Below are positions 1 through 10,019 of a stretch of DNA of 64,000 nt, piece after piece; the stretch's first letter is position 1; each line of letters opens with the position of its first letter. A model generated the notes under the pieces. The model saw only the letters and a list, made by a program, of their open reading frames with translations. It made no database searches and was not told where the DNA came from. The stretch is from Heterocephalus glaber (lineage: Eukaryota; Chordata; Mammalia; Rodentia; Bathyergidae), in assembly GCF_000247695.1 (NCBI RefSeq), contig NW_004624742.1, forward strand, positions 6,666,934 to 6,730,933, given 5' to 3'. Position numbers and translations under genes: made by a program.

Positions 1-39
1 TTTAAACACACACCACATTTTTTACTCAGCCCTTGTATT

Positions 40-149
40 TATATAATATTGGAAAAACATAGGCATATTAGGATTTGGTATGATCTGTGGCTTCAGGCAC
101 CCCCTTGGGGTCATGGAGCATATCCCTCACAGATAAAGGTGTCACTGTA
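40..149. mobile_element. Tigger-like DNA transposon terminal fragment
   Basis: A decayed terminal stretch recalls the Tigger/MER2 type of TcMar DNA transposon end: a GGATTTGGTAT start, a GGGGTCATGGAGCATATCCCTC core and an ACTGTA terminus at 149. Only one end is visible and no TA duplication can be paired. The family call comes from remembered consensus and is moderate. Confidence 0.5.
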
Positions 150-202
150 ATTCACCCACTCAAAATGATTTCCATGTGCCTACTAAATGAATTTTAGTTC
201 TC

Positions 203-282
203 TTTTTTGGTACCAGGGATCAAACTTGGGACCTTGTGCTTGTGAGGCAGGTGGCGGAACCACTGAGCTAAATCCCCAGCCC
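203..282 (-). mobile_element. ID SINE (tRNA-derived), complete
   Basis: Read on the minus strand it runs from GGGCTGGGGATTTAGCTCAGTGG (A box) to a GTTTGATCCCTGGTACC end (B box) with a short A tail. It is flanked by the direct repeat TTTTAGTTC at 192-200 and 283-291, so the insertion boundaries are clear. Confidence 0.93.
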
Positions 283-283
283 T

Positions 284-881
284 TTTAGTTCCCTTTTAAT
301 AAAGCCCTTTAATGTTGAGTAATTTACTAAGTATGTAGGAATATCTAAATTCTAATATGGTCTATTATTGGTAGCATTGTTCCTTTCTTATTCTGAAATG
401 CATCCTTTTCTATTTGAGGAAATTTTATAGATTTATGAATGCAACTGGGTCGGCTTTACATCTTTTTATTTTTTTCACTGCAAACTTTTTATGTTTTCTT
501 TGTTATTGAAGCTGATAATATGAAGCATTGAATATCAGAGATATAAAGTGTTTATATTTGTTGTGTCTCTTTTATTTCTTTCTTATTCACCAGTTCTGTA
601 AATGGAGCTACAGAGTGTTATATTTTATTTTCTGCAGGCTACTGCTTGCTCTTTTAGTTTATGTTAGTGCAAATGTGTTTTTGCTTTTTCAAATAGAAAA
701 ACTGTAAAGAAAAAATTTTTTCACTCCATGTAAAAGGTTTGCTGTTGCTATCTCATTTTTAAAAACTGTTTTACATATTCAGTGTTTTAATATATTAAAA
801 GAATAGTATTTATAATTAATGTATATTGAGATTGACTATGGAGTGAAATTCTCTAATATATATAAGCTTCCTGGTTTGGAG
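284..881. other. AT-rich stretch, nothing recognised
   Basis: No coding frame of note, no splice-flanked exon and no repeat that I can name. Confidence 0.5.
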
Positions 882-958
882 AGGCCGGAGGTGTAGTTCA
901 ATGGTACGGCATGTGCCTAGCATGCACAAGGCTCTAGGTTCAACCTCCAATACCATAA
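882..958 (+). mobile_element. Older ID SINE, BC1-like subfamily
   Basis: The body is GGCCGGAGGTGTAGTTCAATGGTACGGC, then GCCTAGCATGCACAAGGC and GGTTCAACCTCCAATACC with an A-rich tail. The GCCTAGCATG motif marks the general rodent ID (tRNA-Ala-like) head rather than the young local subfamily. Many substitutions show greater age. Confidence 0.85.
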
Positions 959-1246
959 AAATAAATGAATGAATGTAAAAAATAAACAACTAAGATTTCT
1001 GATTTGGGTAAGAACATACCATCTCAAGATCAGTTACTTTATCCATAAAGCGCACCAAGAAAAGTCTTATAACTTAAAACATAGCAATATTTTCACCTGT
1101 TATTTGTCATGTTAGAGTGCTATCATAAAGAATTCTTCCAGAATTTTCCAATAATCTTTAAATAACTGAAAATTATCCTGTATTACATCAATTGTTTCTG
1201 TAAGATTATATATTTAATATTGATGGAGATGAACAAATTAATGGAT

Positions 1247-1327
1247 CTTTTCTGTACCAGGGATCAAACTCAAGTCCTTGCGCTTGCGCGGCAGGCAGCA
1301 GAAGCACTGAGCTAAATCCCTGGCCCC
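1247..1327 (-). mobile_element. ID SINE
   Basis: Minus-strand ID head with GAGCTAAATCCCTGGCCCC at its 5' end (plus-strand view) and GTACCAGGGATCAAACTC at its 3' end. Flanks carry similar GGATCTTTT direct repeats (near 1243 and 1331). Confidence 0.9.
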
Positions 1328-1899
1328 TAAAGGATCTTTTCTTACAAGCATATTAATCAAATAGGAAAGAAGCACAGGAGAGAATGACTAACTCGCGCAC
1401 CTCTGAAGACCACAAGCCACACTCTCGTGGTAGCCTTTTCTCTCTTCCACAGTAAACTACCAGTTCCAGAGATGTTCTGATAGTTCAGAGCACTTCCTTG
1501 AGACTCTGCCTCCTTTAAGTTCAGTTGCTACTAGTAGCTACAGGAGAAATACTTCCTTATTTAAGAATATTTGGTACTGACAAAAGCCTTTGGCTTTATC
1601 CAAAGAGGGAAAAGGGAAAGAGGGAAAAATATTGTTAATTTTTTTGTGATAATAAAAATAATGCACATAAGACAAATAAATAGAAAGCTATATCATGTTC
1701 AAGAATTGGGTGACTGAACATTGTTAAGATGGTAATTCTTTCTCAGACTAGTCAATAGAGTCAATGCAAACCCTAAGAAAAATCTTATCAGAGTTTTTTC
1801 CTGTTTTTAGAAATCGAAGCTGATCCTAAAATGTATATGGAAATTCAAAGAATCTGGAATACCCTAAACCATTTTGAAATAAAATAGAATACCTGGAAG
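1328..1899. other. Unassigned sequence
   Basis: Nothing recognised. It includes a GGGAAAAGGGAAAGAGGGAAA purine run near 1607 but no exon signal. Confidence 0.5.
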
Positions 1900-2404
1900 T
1901 GAGTAATTTATAAAGAACAGAATTTATTTTTGTCACAATTCTAGAGGTTGGGAGCCCCTAGTGTGGGATTTCTTGCTGTGTCCTCACAAGGGACAGAGAG
2001 GCAAGGCGAGGGTCAGATGCTATGTGAAGCCTCTTATTTTATGAATATATGTATGTATTGTGGTACTGAGGATTGACCCCAGGGCTTTTGCACTGAGCTA
2101 TATCCTCAGCCCTTTTTCTGTTTGTTTTTGGAGACAAGATTTCACTATGCAATCCAGGCTGGACCTGAACTCATTATGCAGCCCAGGCTGACCTCAAATT
2201 TAATGGTGATCTTCCTGCCTCAGCCTCTCAAGTGCTGGGATTACAGATGTGTGTTACCACACATAGCTGTGAAGCCTCTTCCATAGGGCCTTAATCTCAT
2301 TTATGAGGGAGCCCTTCTGACCTAATCTCAAAGAATCCTCCTCTTAATATTATTACATTGGCAACACCTAAATTTTGGATGAGACACATTCAAGTTACAG
2401 CAGA
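1900..2404 (-). mobile_element. MaLR LTR (MST/MLT1-like), interrupted by a SINE
   Basis: Plus-strand landmarks TAATTTATAAAGAACAGAATTTATTT, CACAATTCTAGAGGTTGGGA and TTGCTGTGTCCTCACA, then GGGCCTTAATCTCATTTATGAGGG and AACACCTAAATTTTGGATGAGACAC, are the reverse complement of the 3'-to-5' course of mammalian MaLR LTRs. A B1-dID composite splits it at 2036-2267. It is a non-coding retroviral-type relic. Confidence 0.8.
2036..2267 (-). mobile_element. B1-dID composite SINE inside a MaLR LTR
   Basis: On the minus strand a B1 unit (CTGGGATTACAG region near 2235, second half near 2130) is followed by an ID-like unit (near 2060-2113) and an A/T-rich tail. The 13-bp direct repeat TGTGAAGCCTCTT at 2023-2035 and 2268-2280 encloses both units, so they moved as one element. 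Confidence 0.88.
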
Positions 2405-2426
2405 TGCCATTAATAAAATGAGAGTT

Positions 2427-2513
2427 GGGCTGGGGATTTAGCTCAGTGGTTCCGCCACCTGCCTCAAAAGCACAAGGACCCGAGTTCCATCCCTGGTACG
2501 AAAAAAAAAAAAT
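2427..2513 (+). mobile_element. ID SINE (first of a pair)
   Basis: Full head GGGCTGGGGATTTAGCTCAG, B box GTTCCATCC and an A12 tail with one G interruption. An AGAGTT duplication flanks it, and a second ID copy starts 13 bp downstream in the same orientation. Confidence 0.93.
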
Positions 2514-2525
2514 AAGAGTTGGTGT

Positions 2526-2610
2526 GGGCCAGGGATTTAGCTCAGTGGTTTCGCTGCCTGCTGCACAAGCTCAAGGACCCGAGTTCGATCCCCGGTACCA
2601 AAAAAAAAAA
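2526..2610 (+). mobile_element. ID SINE (second of a pair)
   Basis: Begins TGGGCCAGGGATTTAGCTCAG and ends GTTCGATCCCCGGTACC plus A tail. The flanking repeat GAGTTGGTG (near 2516 and 2611) shows an independent insertion rather than a tandem duplication. It went into the 5' end of the B1-dID copy that continues at 2611. Confidence 0.93.
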
Positions 2611-2893
2611 GAGTTGGTGACACATACCTATAATACAGGAACTCTGGGAAGTTGAGGCAAAAATCACAAGTTTGAGCCCAGCCTGGGCATCTTAGCAATT
2701 TTGTAGGACCTTATTTCCCATTCAAGTACTACCCAGGCCCAACCCTGCTTAGCTTCCAAGTTCAGACAAGATTGGTTGCATTCAGGGTGGTATGTCCATA
2801 GACATGCAAGACCTTATCTCAAATAAAAAATAAAAAGGATGGAGGATGTAGTGAAGTTTGAAAGCCCTGAGTTCAAACTCTAGTACTGAAAAA
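2611..2893 (+). mobile_element. B1-dID composite, interrupted by a 5S rRNA fragment
   Basis: The B1 part (CCTATAATACAGGAACTCTGGG, then AAGTTTGAGCCCAGCCTGGG) is broken at 2713 by antisense 5S sequence. It resumes at 2804 with AAGACCTTATCTCAAA, followed by a shortened ID (GGAGGATGTAGTGAAG..., GAGTTCAAACTCTAGTACTG) and an A-rich tail. The shortened ID lacks the middle of a full ID, which defines the dID type. Confidence 0.82.
2713..2803 (-). pseudogene. 5S rRNA retropseudogene, 3'-truncated
   Basis: The minus strand from 2803 to 2713 follows vertebrate 5S rRNA from its first nucleotides (GTCTA.GG.CATACCACCCTGAA) through GGAAGCTAAGCAGGGT and TAGTACTTG.ATGGGA, about nt 1-90 of roughly 120. The 3' third is missing and there is no A tail. 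Flanks are imperfect direct repeats (GTAGGACCTTAT / GCAAGACCTTAT). Scattered substitutions, many at CpG sites, make it non-functional. Confidence 0.88.
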
Positions 2894-2973
2894 AAGAAAA
2901 AGAAAAAAGACAAGTCACAGATTGGGAAAAAACATTCTGCAAAACATATGTTTGGTAAAGGGATTGTATCCAG

Positions 2974-2975
<2 letters not shown>

Positions 2976-3014
<39 letters not shown>
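2976..3014. repeat. (TA)n microsatellite
   Basis: About 19 uninterrupted AT dinucleotides. Confidence 0.95.
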
Positions 3015-3018
<4 letters not shown>

Positions 3019-3024
3019 TCAAGT

Positions 3025-3225
3025 TGACACTGGGCATGGGAGTGTAATCCTGTAATTCCAGCACTGTGGCAGGCTGAGGCAAGAGGATTGGAAATTTGAG
3101 CCCAGCCTAGGCCATTTAGTGAGAACCTGTCTCAAAAGATGGGGTGGGGGATGGAGGAAGGGGGAGTGAAGATGTAGTTCAGAGTGAAAGCCCTGGGTTC
3201 AATCTTCAGTACCACCAAAATAAAA
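3025..3225 (+). mobile_element. B1-dID composite SINE
   Basis: B1 landmarks CTGGGCATGGGAGTGTAATCC, CAGCACTGTGGCAGGCTGAGG and GAGCCCAGCCTAGG precede a shortened ID unit (GAAGATGTAGTTCAGAGTGAAAG..., GGGTTCAATCTTCAGTACC) with an A-rich tail. The same layout recurs at 2611 and 53,012. Confidence 0.85.
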
Positions 3226-3240
3226 ACAAAAAAGAAAACT

Positions 3241-3530
3241 ACAAATTGAGTGATGCGAATTATATGAAATTTTAGAACAGGCAAACTATATACACAAAAC
3301 AGATGAGTGGTTTCAGGCTGAGAATGAGAGAGAAGGTAGATGTAAAAGGGCACAGGGGAAATTTTTAGAATGAGAAAAATGTTCTAAAACTTAATTGCAG
3401 TGATGTATACAAAACTATATAAATTTACTAAAATTCATTCATTTTATGCTGAAATGGGTAAATTTTATGGTATGTATATCATGCCTCCATAAAGCTGTTT
3501 TTAAAAACAAGCACAATTAAAAGGAGTAAT
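3241..3530 (+). mobile_element. Decayed L1 3' end
   Basis: GATGAGTGGTTTCAGGCTGAGA, GAAAAATGTTCTAAAAC, TATAAATTTACTAAAATTCATTC and AATGGGTAAATTTTATGGTATG, ending CCATAAAGCTGTTTTTAAAAA, follow the order of the 3' end of ancient mammalian L1M elements. No open frame remains. Confidence 0.7.
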
Positions 3531-3560
3531 AGACTGAAAAAATATTTATACAATTATACA

Positions 3561-3653
3561 GGGCTGGGGATTTAGCTCAGTGGTTCTGGCACCTGCCTTG
3601 CAAGCGCAAGGTCCTGAGTTCGATCCCCGGTACCAAAAAAAATAAAAAACAAA
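3561..3653 (+). mobile_element. ID SINE, complete, young
   Basis: Near-consensus head, B box GTTCGATCC and a mixed A-rich tail. ACAATTATAC-type repeats occur on both sides. Confidence 0.94.
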
Positions 3654-3654
3654 A

Positions 3655-5399
3655 ACAATTATACAATTAACAAAGCATTAATGTCCACAAAATATATAAA
3701 CTCCCTTAAGACAATAACAAATAGAATACTTAGGATATTTGGAAAATAGATAAATTTAAGAGAAAAATCACTCATGCCACTATGAACATTTTATCACATT
3801 CCCTTCTAGTCTTGTTTGAGAGACTATTTTAATATAATTGAAACCATAATTTTATAAGCTATAGTTTGGAGAGCCTGAGATTTTTAAAAAATTATGCACT
3901 GAGAGAGAGTCCCTGAAATCAAATTTTTAATTATAACACTAAAGGAGAAGAGTTCTGACTTACAATTATAGATAAGAGATACCTTTCTTCAGTACAGAAT
4001 ACAATGAATAACAAAATACATATTTCTTCTCACTACCATTTCCTTCTCTTCAGGCCTATAATTAGCACTCAGTCCAAGAAATGCTACCAGGCTTCTCTTT
4101 CTCAGGTCTTTTTACCACTTAATATAGAGGTGGGAAGACAAAAGATATTGAATCTCTACTTTGTTCAATTGTGCTGCTGTGGTTGAGGATTTAGCAGTGA
4201 CCAAGAAATAACAGCTTTACAAAGCCTTATCTGGACAAGCTAGGGATTATATATAATAAATAATAAATAAGTAATTACAAATGATTAAATTATTACAAGC
4301 TTTGAGACCATATCCGAATCCATTTGTGTGAGTCCGTATCCAAATATAAGCCCATCCTTTACCTTGCATCTACTATATGACATCATTCCCTGAAGGCTGT
4401 ATTCTGTTGCCCCTGTTCAGCCCTTCCTCCACCATCCATTTTCGAAACTCTTCCTCTCTGACCTTTGAAACTACATTGCTCTTAGCAAGTTGGCCTACAT
4501 TCTCAGACTCATTCTGAAACTAAGATTGTAGTTTCCTGAAGATCAGATCTAGCTCCTTTCTCTTCTCTATAATCTGAGTGAACTCATCCATATCTATGGA
4601 TGTGATCTATATGCTGACAGCTCTCAAAGTTCTACCTCCAGCCCTTAAGCCCAGTCCTGCAGGCACGACTGACGATTTAGCATTTTTACATCACTTCTTC
4701 TTAATGTTATCTCAGACTCAACATGTCATTGAATTTGTGAGTTTCAATTGGCCCATTTGAAAGAAATAAATGAAAAGAAAGAAGGAAAAATATGGCACTG
4801 TAATCCATTCAGAAGGGTAAACTAGAAATATAGGAATCATCATCTTTCATTGTCTTTTCCCTCTAGCAACACCCATATGAGATCTAAATAAATTAAGAAG
4901 TAAATTAAGAATCGGGAAGATAGGGATCAACATGTCAGCTTTACTAGTGATGAAGTCTAGGTTGAAGAATGTGATTTAGATGTGTGGTAAAAATCAGTTT
5001 CCTAACTGAGTCTTGGCTTTAGAAAGATTTTCCTATCCAGTCCCTGGCAGCACCAGAGCACTGAAGCTGTCTCCCCAAAGAATAGGCTCATCATTAAAAA
5101 GCTTGCTCCCTGTGTAGACTGAGAACATATCCTCCCTGAAGGCGAGCCAGTCCTAAACAGCGGACAGGAGAGGCTGAACCTTCAGCCCCATTTACTCTCC
5201 CAAACTCATCCATCTTGTGGAAGGAGTAAAGGATAAAACCAATTAACAAAACAAAACAAAACAAAACACCACCACCAACAACAACAAAACAAATTAGAAA
5301 ATTTAAAGGAAATCCCTCTTTTGGGAAACCAGAGAGGTAGAGAAGCATCTCCCTCTTAATATGATGGCAATACCAAAGCCTATTGATTTTTATGTCCAA
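3655..5399. other. Unassigned sequence
   Basis: No exon with splice signals and no repeat I can name, apart from simple stretches such as the AACAA-rich run near 5246-5290. Short open frames here (for example 4578-4760) show no recognisable protein. Confidence 0.5.
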
Positions 5400-5965
5400 A
5401 ATATCTCTGACAACATTGCCTTCTCTCCATTTCTATTACCACCTCCCTGATCCAAGCTCACATCATCTCTCACTTATACCTCTACAATCACCTTCTCACC
5501 ATTTGAACTACCGGAAACACCTATTTTCACTTCTTCTACATCTTTTCTTCATATACCATCCACAATGATATTTTCACAATGCAAATATGATCATATTTTT
5601 TCTTCTGCTTTTCCACTTTCCTCCTTAAACATAGCTTTTAACATAAAGAATCAAATCCTTTGCAGATCCCTCAAGGCCTTACACTATCTGGCCCCACCCA
5701 CTGCTACAGCCTCAATTTATAGATGTCCCTTGCTTTTTGATTTTCAGCTACATTGGCATTTTTTTCAGTTCATCTAAATGCCTCCTGCCATAGGTCCTAT
5801 GACAAAAACTCATTTCCTCCTTCCAACTGATTGCTAACTGCTACTCAAACTCCAGGTGTAGTTAATCATGGTTTCCTCAGAGATGGCTTTTTTTGCCACC
5901 AAGTCCTCTCAAAATATCATGTACTTCTACATCATGGCAGTTTTCAGATAAAATTTATATTTACA
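5400..5965. mobile_element. L2-like LINE fragment
   Basis: Landmarks such as TATGATCATA, CAAATCCTTTGCAGATCCCTC and AAGGCCTTACACTATCTGGCCCC, then TTCTCCTTCCAACTG, follow the 3' half of mammalian L2 (…AAATCTGATCATGTCACTC…CAAGGCCCTGCATGATCTGGCCC…). Heavily diverged, with no coding capacity. Confidence 0.55.
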
Positions 5966-6427
5966 TGTACTATGTAAATGTTCTGTCTCTTGTAATGTAA
6001 GAATGCTAATGTTCTGAGCTATGTGAGTGGTATTGTTGCTTTCCCCCCACTAAGCTAGATCCCTAGGTTTGGATACAGTATTTGGCTTATGGTAGGTTCT
6101 TGAAAAATGTCTGTAATTTTGAAACACCAGGGTAAGAGCTAGGAGTTAGAGTGAAGGGTTTTGAAGGTTTTACTGGGAAAGATATCTTTTAGTGAGATCT
6201 GCAAGTTGATTAGAAGTTGTTAAGAAAAGGCTAAAGGAAAACATTCCAGATAGAATAACATGTGGGAAAACTTGTTAGGTAAACATTAGCCTGTATAGTG
6301 TGTCCCAGAGAATGAAAGTTTCAGAGGGACTGCAGCTGGGAGAATGACAACTAGACAGTCTGGTTAAGAGTTTAGAATTTATCCTAAGAGCAATGAAAGG
6401 CCTCAGAAGTTTTTGTATTGTTTTGTT
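5966..6427. other. Unassigned sequence
   Basis: GTATTTGGCTTATGGTAGGTTCTTGAAAAATG near 6080 resembles the last bases of L2. The rest shows nothing recognisable. Confidence 0.45.
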
Positions 6428-6497
6428 TAAGTGATGCTGGGACTCAAACCTTGTATATGCTAGGCAAGTAGTCTACCATGAACCTACACCCCAGCCT
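6428..6497 (-). mobile_element. Old ID SINE
   Basis: GTGATGCTGGGACTCAAACC, GCTAGGCAAGTAGTCTACCATG and ACACCCCAGCC form a diverged ID head of the general rodent type in antisense. Confidence 0.78.
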
Positions 6498-6597
6498 TTT
6501 TTTGAAAGGTTTTAAGCAATGTAGTGACATGGTTAGATTTGCGTTCTGGCTACTGTAAGGAAGGGGACTAAAAATGGGAATACATTAAGATAGTCTA

Positions 6598-6694
6598 GGG
6601 CTGGGGATTTAGCTCAGTGGTTCTGCCTCCTGACTCACAAGCGGAAGGACCCAAGTTCAATCCCCAGTACCAAAAAAAAAAAAGAAAGAGAAAA
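6598..6694 (+). mobile_element. ID SINE
   Basis: GGGCTGGGGATTTAGCTCAG to CAATCCCCAGTACC plus a long A-rich tail. Related AGATAGTCTA / AGATAGATAATCTA repeats flank it. Confidence 0.93.
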
Positions 6695-6699
6695 AAGAT

Positions 6700-7490
6700 A
6701 GATAATCTAAAAATAAGAACCAAGATATATCATGTACAGGTACAAACACCCAATGATTAATGCAAATGAATTGTATATCTAAAATGTACCAATAAAAGAA
6801 CTAAAAAAAAAAAGATAGATAGTCTAAATAGAGTATAGTGGAGACAATGAGGATAGGGAATGAACAGACCGGGCCATCCATATTTAAGAGCAGAAAGAAC
6901 AAACTTGATGGGGGATTGATTGTGATGACTGAGGTAGAGAGTAAAATGAGAAACTACTGCCAAGTTTAGGTTGGACAGCACTTGAGTAGAGCATATGGAG
7001 TAAGAAAAGCATCTCAGATGGTCCTGAGGAATTTTAGCATACAATGGTAGAGGAAAAGAGCCCTGTGAAGGAGAGTAAGAAAGATTTAGTGGAGAAACTA
7101 CAAGAAAATCAGGAGAGTAAGATGCTGCCCAAGTCAAAGGTACATGATGTGTTTGGGAGGAAGCATCCTTATACACTGGTGTCCAGTTTCTACCATCTAC
7201 ACTTCAATTTCTAGGAAGAGAATAGCATATAACATTTTTCATGTATTGACTTTTTTTATTCCATCTTTCTGGAATGCCCTCCTTAATTGCTATGCTTAGG
7301 GGAAAAAGTAAAAATAACTTTAATCCCTTAACTATCTCTTTAAGCAGCATTCACCTTTTGTTATAGTCAGCTGCTTCCATGACTGTCTTCTCTGCCACAC
7401 CATGACCAATACAGTACATGTCTCATGGTGGGAGTTCAAAGAACATTAGTCAATTCACTCAATATAAGTACTATTAAGAATATCATTTAT
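6700..7490. other. Unassigned sequence with an antisense open frame
   Basis: A 139-codon open frame on the minus strand (6757-7176) has no motif I recognise and no splice or promoter context. I read it as chance. Confidence 0.5.
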
Positions 7491-7492
7491 TT

Positions 7493-7600
7493 GGGCTGGG
7501 GATTTAACTCAGTGGTTCCGCTGCTTACCTCGCAAGTGCAAGGACCCGAGTTCAATCCCCGGTACCAAAAAAACTAAAAAAAACAACCCAAAACAAAACA
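7493..7600 (+). mobile_element. ID SINE with long target-site duplication
   Basis: Full head, B box GTTCAATCC and an A-rich tail. AAGAATATCATTTATT flanks it at about 7475-7490 and 7603-7618, so the insertion is recent enough for an unchanged duplication. Confidence 0.95.
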
Positions 7601-7619
7601 AAAAAGAATATCATTTATT

Positions 7620-8670
7620 GAATATTAAGAGTATTGTACTGTTTCTGGGTGCCTGTGCTACTGCTTGATTTATAATAACTTTTTAAGTCTTATAAAACTC
7701 ATTAAGAGTCATGATTATTGCCATTTTATAGATTAGGAAACTGAAACTGAGAAAAAAGTAACTTCTTCAGAGTCACTTAGTAAGTTGCAGAGCTGCAATT
7801 CACACACAAATCTGCCCAATTCCAAAGTCCAGGCTTAACCACCATCTCTCTCAAGAGAAGTAAACATTCACATTTTTCCAGACATCTGTGGAGGAGACAT
7901 TTTCGAACTGGCAGCTTTCCCAGTTCATCTAAAATTATAGCATATAAGCAACAGCTTGCTCTCATTCCAAGAATGCTTTACTCTAGGTCTGACTGAGCCC
8001 CTACTGAGCTGCCTTCTCTACCTGCAGAACAATAGGTTTTTCCTTCATACTTTTGCCTAAGCCTATCTGCCAGAGCAATTTCTGGCTCCCCAACAGGATG
8101 TGATTCTTAGAATCAATACCCTAATTCCACTTTTCCTTTCTTAACATTTCTTTGCCCCACTTGATTCATAGGATTACTCAAGAATCCTTTGCTTGAAGTG
8201 CCCATAGTGATTTCTTATTTCTGTCTAGTATGGAGCTACAGTCAACATACTAGAATGTAGGCTTCACCAGGACTGAGACATTGTCATTCTTCTTCATATC
8301 CCTATGCCCAGTATACTGAGCAATGTGATTCCCAGGACTCATGGGAGCACATATTAGATAATGGTCAGCAGAATTAGTCTAATGGTGATGAATCCCAAAC
8401 TTGGCTGACTGTTACAGCAACGCAGGCATGGTATGCACAGAGTAAAATCACAAACACATGGAGGTCCATATGAAAAGATGAACTAATAAAAACTTTTCAT
8501 GAAATTTGCCCAAAGTCTCTGTAGTCCAGTCCTTTCAAAACACCAGCAGACCAAAGAATGAGAGAGCAATGGCAGAGTTGGTTGCCTTTGTTGGGGAGGG
8601 AAAATTCTTTACAGGAGACCACAGATAATTCATAAAGCAATCTGTCTAAGAGTGATTTAGAGTCATTTAT
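7620..8670. other. Unassigned sequence
   Basis: No supported exon or named repeat. 8255-8345 vaguely resembles an L2 tail, below my reporting threshold. Confidence 0.45.
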
Positions 8671-8684
8671 GAAAATAATTCTCT

Positions 8685-8748
8685 GGTACCTGCCTCACAA
8701 GTGCAAGGTCCTGAGTTCAATCTCCGGTACTAAAAAGAAAAAAAAAAA
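8685..8748 (+). mobile_element. 5'-truncated ID SINE
   Basis: Only the 3' part remains (GGTACCTGCCTCACAAGTGC... GGTACT plus A tail). The perfect repeat GAAAATAATTCTCT at 8671-8684 and 8749-8762 shows that truncation happened at insertion, not by later deletion. Confidence 0.93.
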
Positions 8749-8842
8749 GAAAATAATTCTCTAGTTATTTATTTAAATTAAAAATCCTGAAAGTGTACTT
8801 AGAATAAGGCAAGGATTTCCTATCTCAATAGCTAAGGTGCTA

Positions 8843-8955
8843 GCTGGGTGCAGTGGTGCGAGCCTGTAGTTCCAACTACTCAGGAGGGTGAGGCATGAAT
8901 CCAGGTGCTGGAGGCAGCCAAGGCAATTAAGGGCAATCCCATCTCTTTAAAAAAA
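8843..8955 (+). mobile_element. 7SL-RNA-like monomer (B1-related)
   Basis: GCTGGGTGCAGTGGTGCGAG, CCTGTAGTTCCAACTACTC and AGGAGGGTGAGGC match the 5' domain of 7SL RNA more closely than rodent B1, which reads TTAATCCCAGCACTC here. The end (GGGCAATCCCATCTCT plus As) matches the 7SL 3' end. The middle S domain is missing. It is a deleted 7SL pseudogene or an archaic B1. Confidence 0.7.
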
Positions 8956-8965
8956 AGTTAAGGTA

Positions 8966-9045
8966 GGGCCAGGGATTTAGCTCAGTGGCACCGTGCTTGC
9001 CTTGCAAGCACAAGGTCCTAAGCTCAATCCCTGGTACCAGGAGGG
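8966..9045 (+). mobile_element. ID SINE inserted at the tail of the 7SL-like element
   Basis: GGGCCAGGGATTTAGCTCAG to CAATCCCTGGTACC. AAAAAGTTAAGGT repeats at about 8953-8965 and 9048-9060 mark the ends. Confidence 0.93.
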
Positions 9046-9060
9046 AAAAAAGTTAAGGTT

Positions 9061-9880
9061 CCAAAAAGCTGGGAGACATTATGAATTCTAGCAGCAATTT
9101 TCTTCATTTTTAAGGGGCTGATTCATGGATCCTCTCATTTTCTGTTGTCACTCCAGCCATTTCTCCTGGCAAGGATAGTTGCAGGCAAAATACTGATATA
9201 TGGCTAGATTTATACTTTATACTTAATTATTGATTGACCTATTTTAGGGAAGTATCTGGCACATGATTGCTTTTCCTATTAAAAAAATTTCACTATTGCC
9301 CATAGAGATAGCAAGATTGATACTTTGTCTGTTCAGGATATTGCAGGCAAAGTCCCCCTTTCCCATTTTGTTCCTTCTTAGGAAAATCTCATTGTCAGAA
9401 GAAACCTATCAAAACCACCTCACTTTTATATGCCAAAAAAATTTGTGTGGGTTTTTTTTTTTTTGGTTCTAGTGCTTAAAAAAAAATTTTTTTTCATATT
9501 AGTCAGATTGGCTATCACTGTTCATTTCCAAAGCTACTGCAAAATCATCAATTTCTGTTCCTAGCCTTTAGGGATGTATTTTTTCTCTTCATTAAAAGAA
9601 ATATCCTTTATGCCCTTGTACATGCATATTTTTAATTTTTTGGATACAATAACAGAAGCAGAAAGAATATGAATAAATGTTTTCTTTTTTATTACTGTTT
9701 TATATTCACTTCTGATGATATCCTTGCGGATAGAATACTGACAGTCAACCAGATGATCACTGTACAATGAATTCTAGCCAGAATCATCTCACATAGGACT
9801 GCCTATTATGCTCCAAATAGAATTACAAAGGTAGAAACTCTTACCACTCTATCTCTCCTCAAAGCAAATGTAATGTGATC
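9061..9880. other. Unassigned AT-rich sequence
   Basis: No recognised gene or repeat. Poly-T/poly-A runs occur near 9450-9495. Confidence 0.5.
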
Positions 9881-9888
9881 ACTAACTC

Positions 9889-9958
9889 AAATATATATAT
9901 ATATACAATATTATATACTATATCATATACTATGCTATATATAATATATTATATATGA
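9889..9958. repeat. AT-rich, partly palindromic simple repeat
   Basis: (AT)n followed by imperfect ATATTATATACTATATCATATACTATG-type units. It could form a cruciform or stem but has no link to a gene. Confidence 0.8.
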
Positions 9959-10019
9959 AGATATTTGAGTATTATGTGACTGATCTCTTTCTTTCCTTCC
10001 CCTCTTGGTGTGGGAAATG

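Noticed and set aside
2425..2655. Short sense frame over the ID pair
   Set aside because: Pure SINE translation; the SSVV..P..QAQGPEFDP motif recurs wherever ID is read in that frame.
3561..3653. tRNA gene
   Set aside because: The A and B boxes belong to a SINE head: no cloverleaf with paired acceptor stem, many copies, GGTACC plus A tail.
6757..7176. 139-codon antisense open frame
   Set aside because: No recognisable domain, no promoter or splice context, AT-rich composition; consistent with chance.
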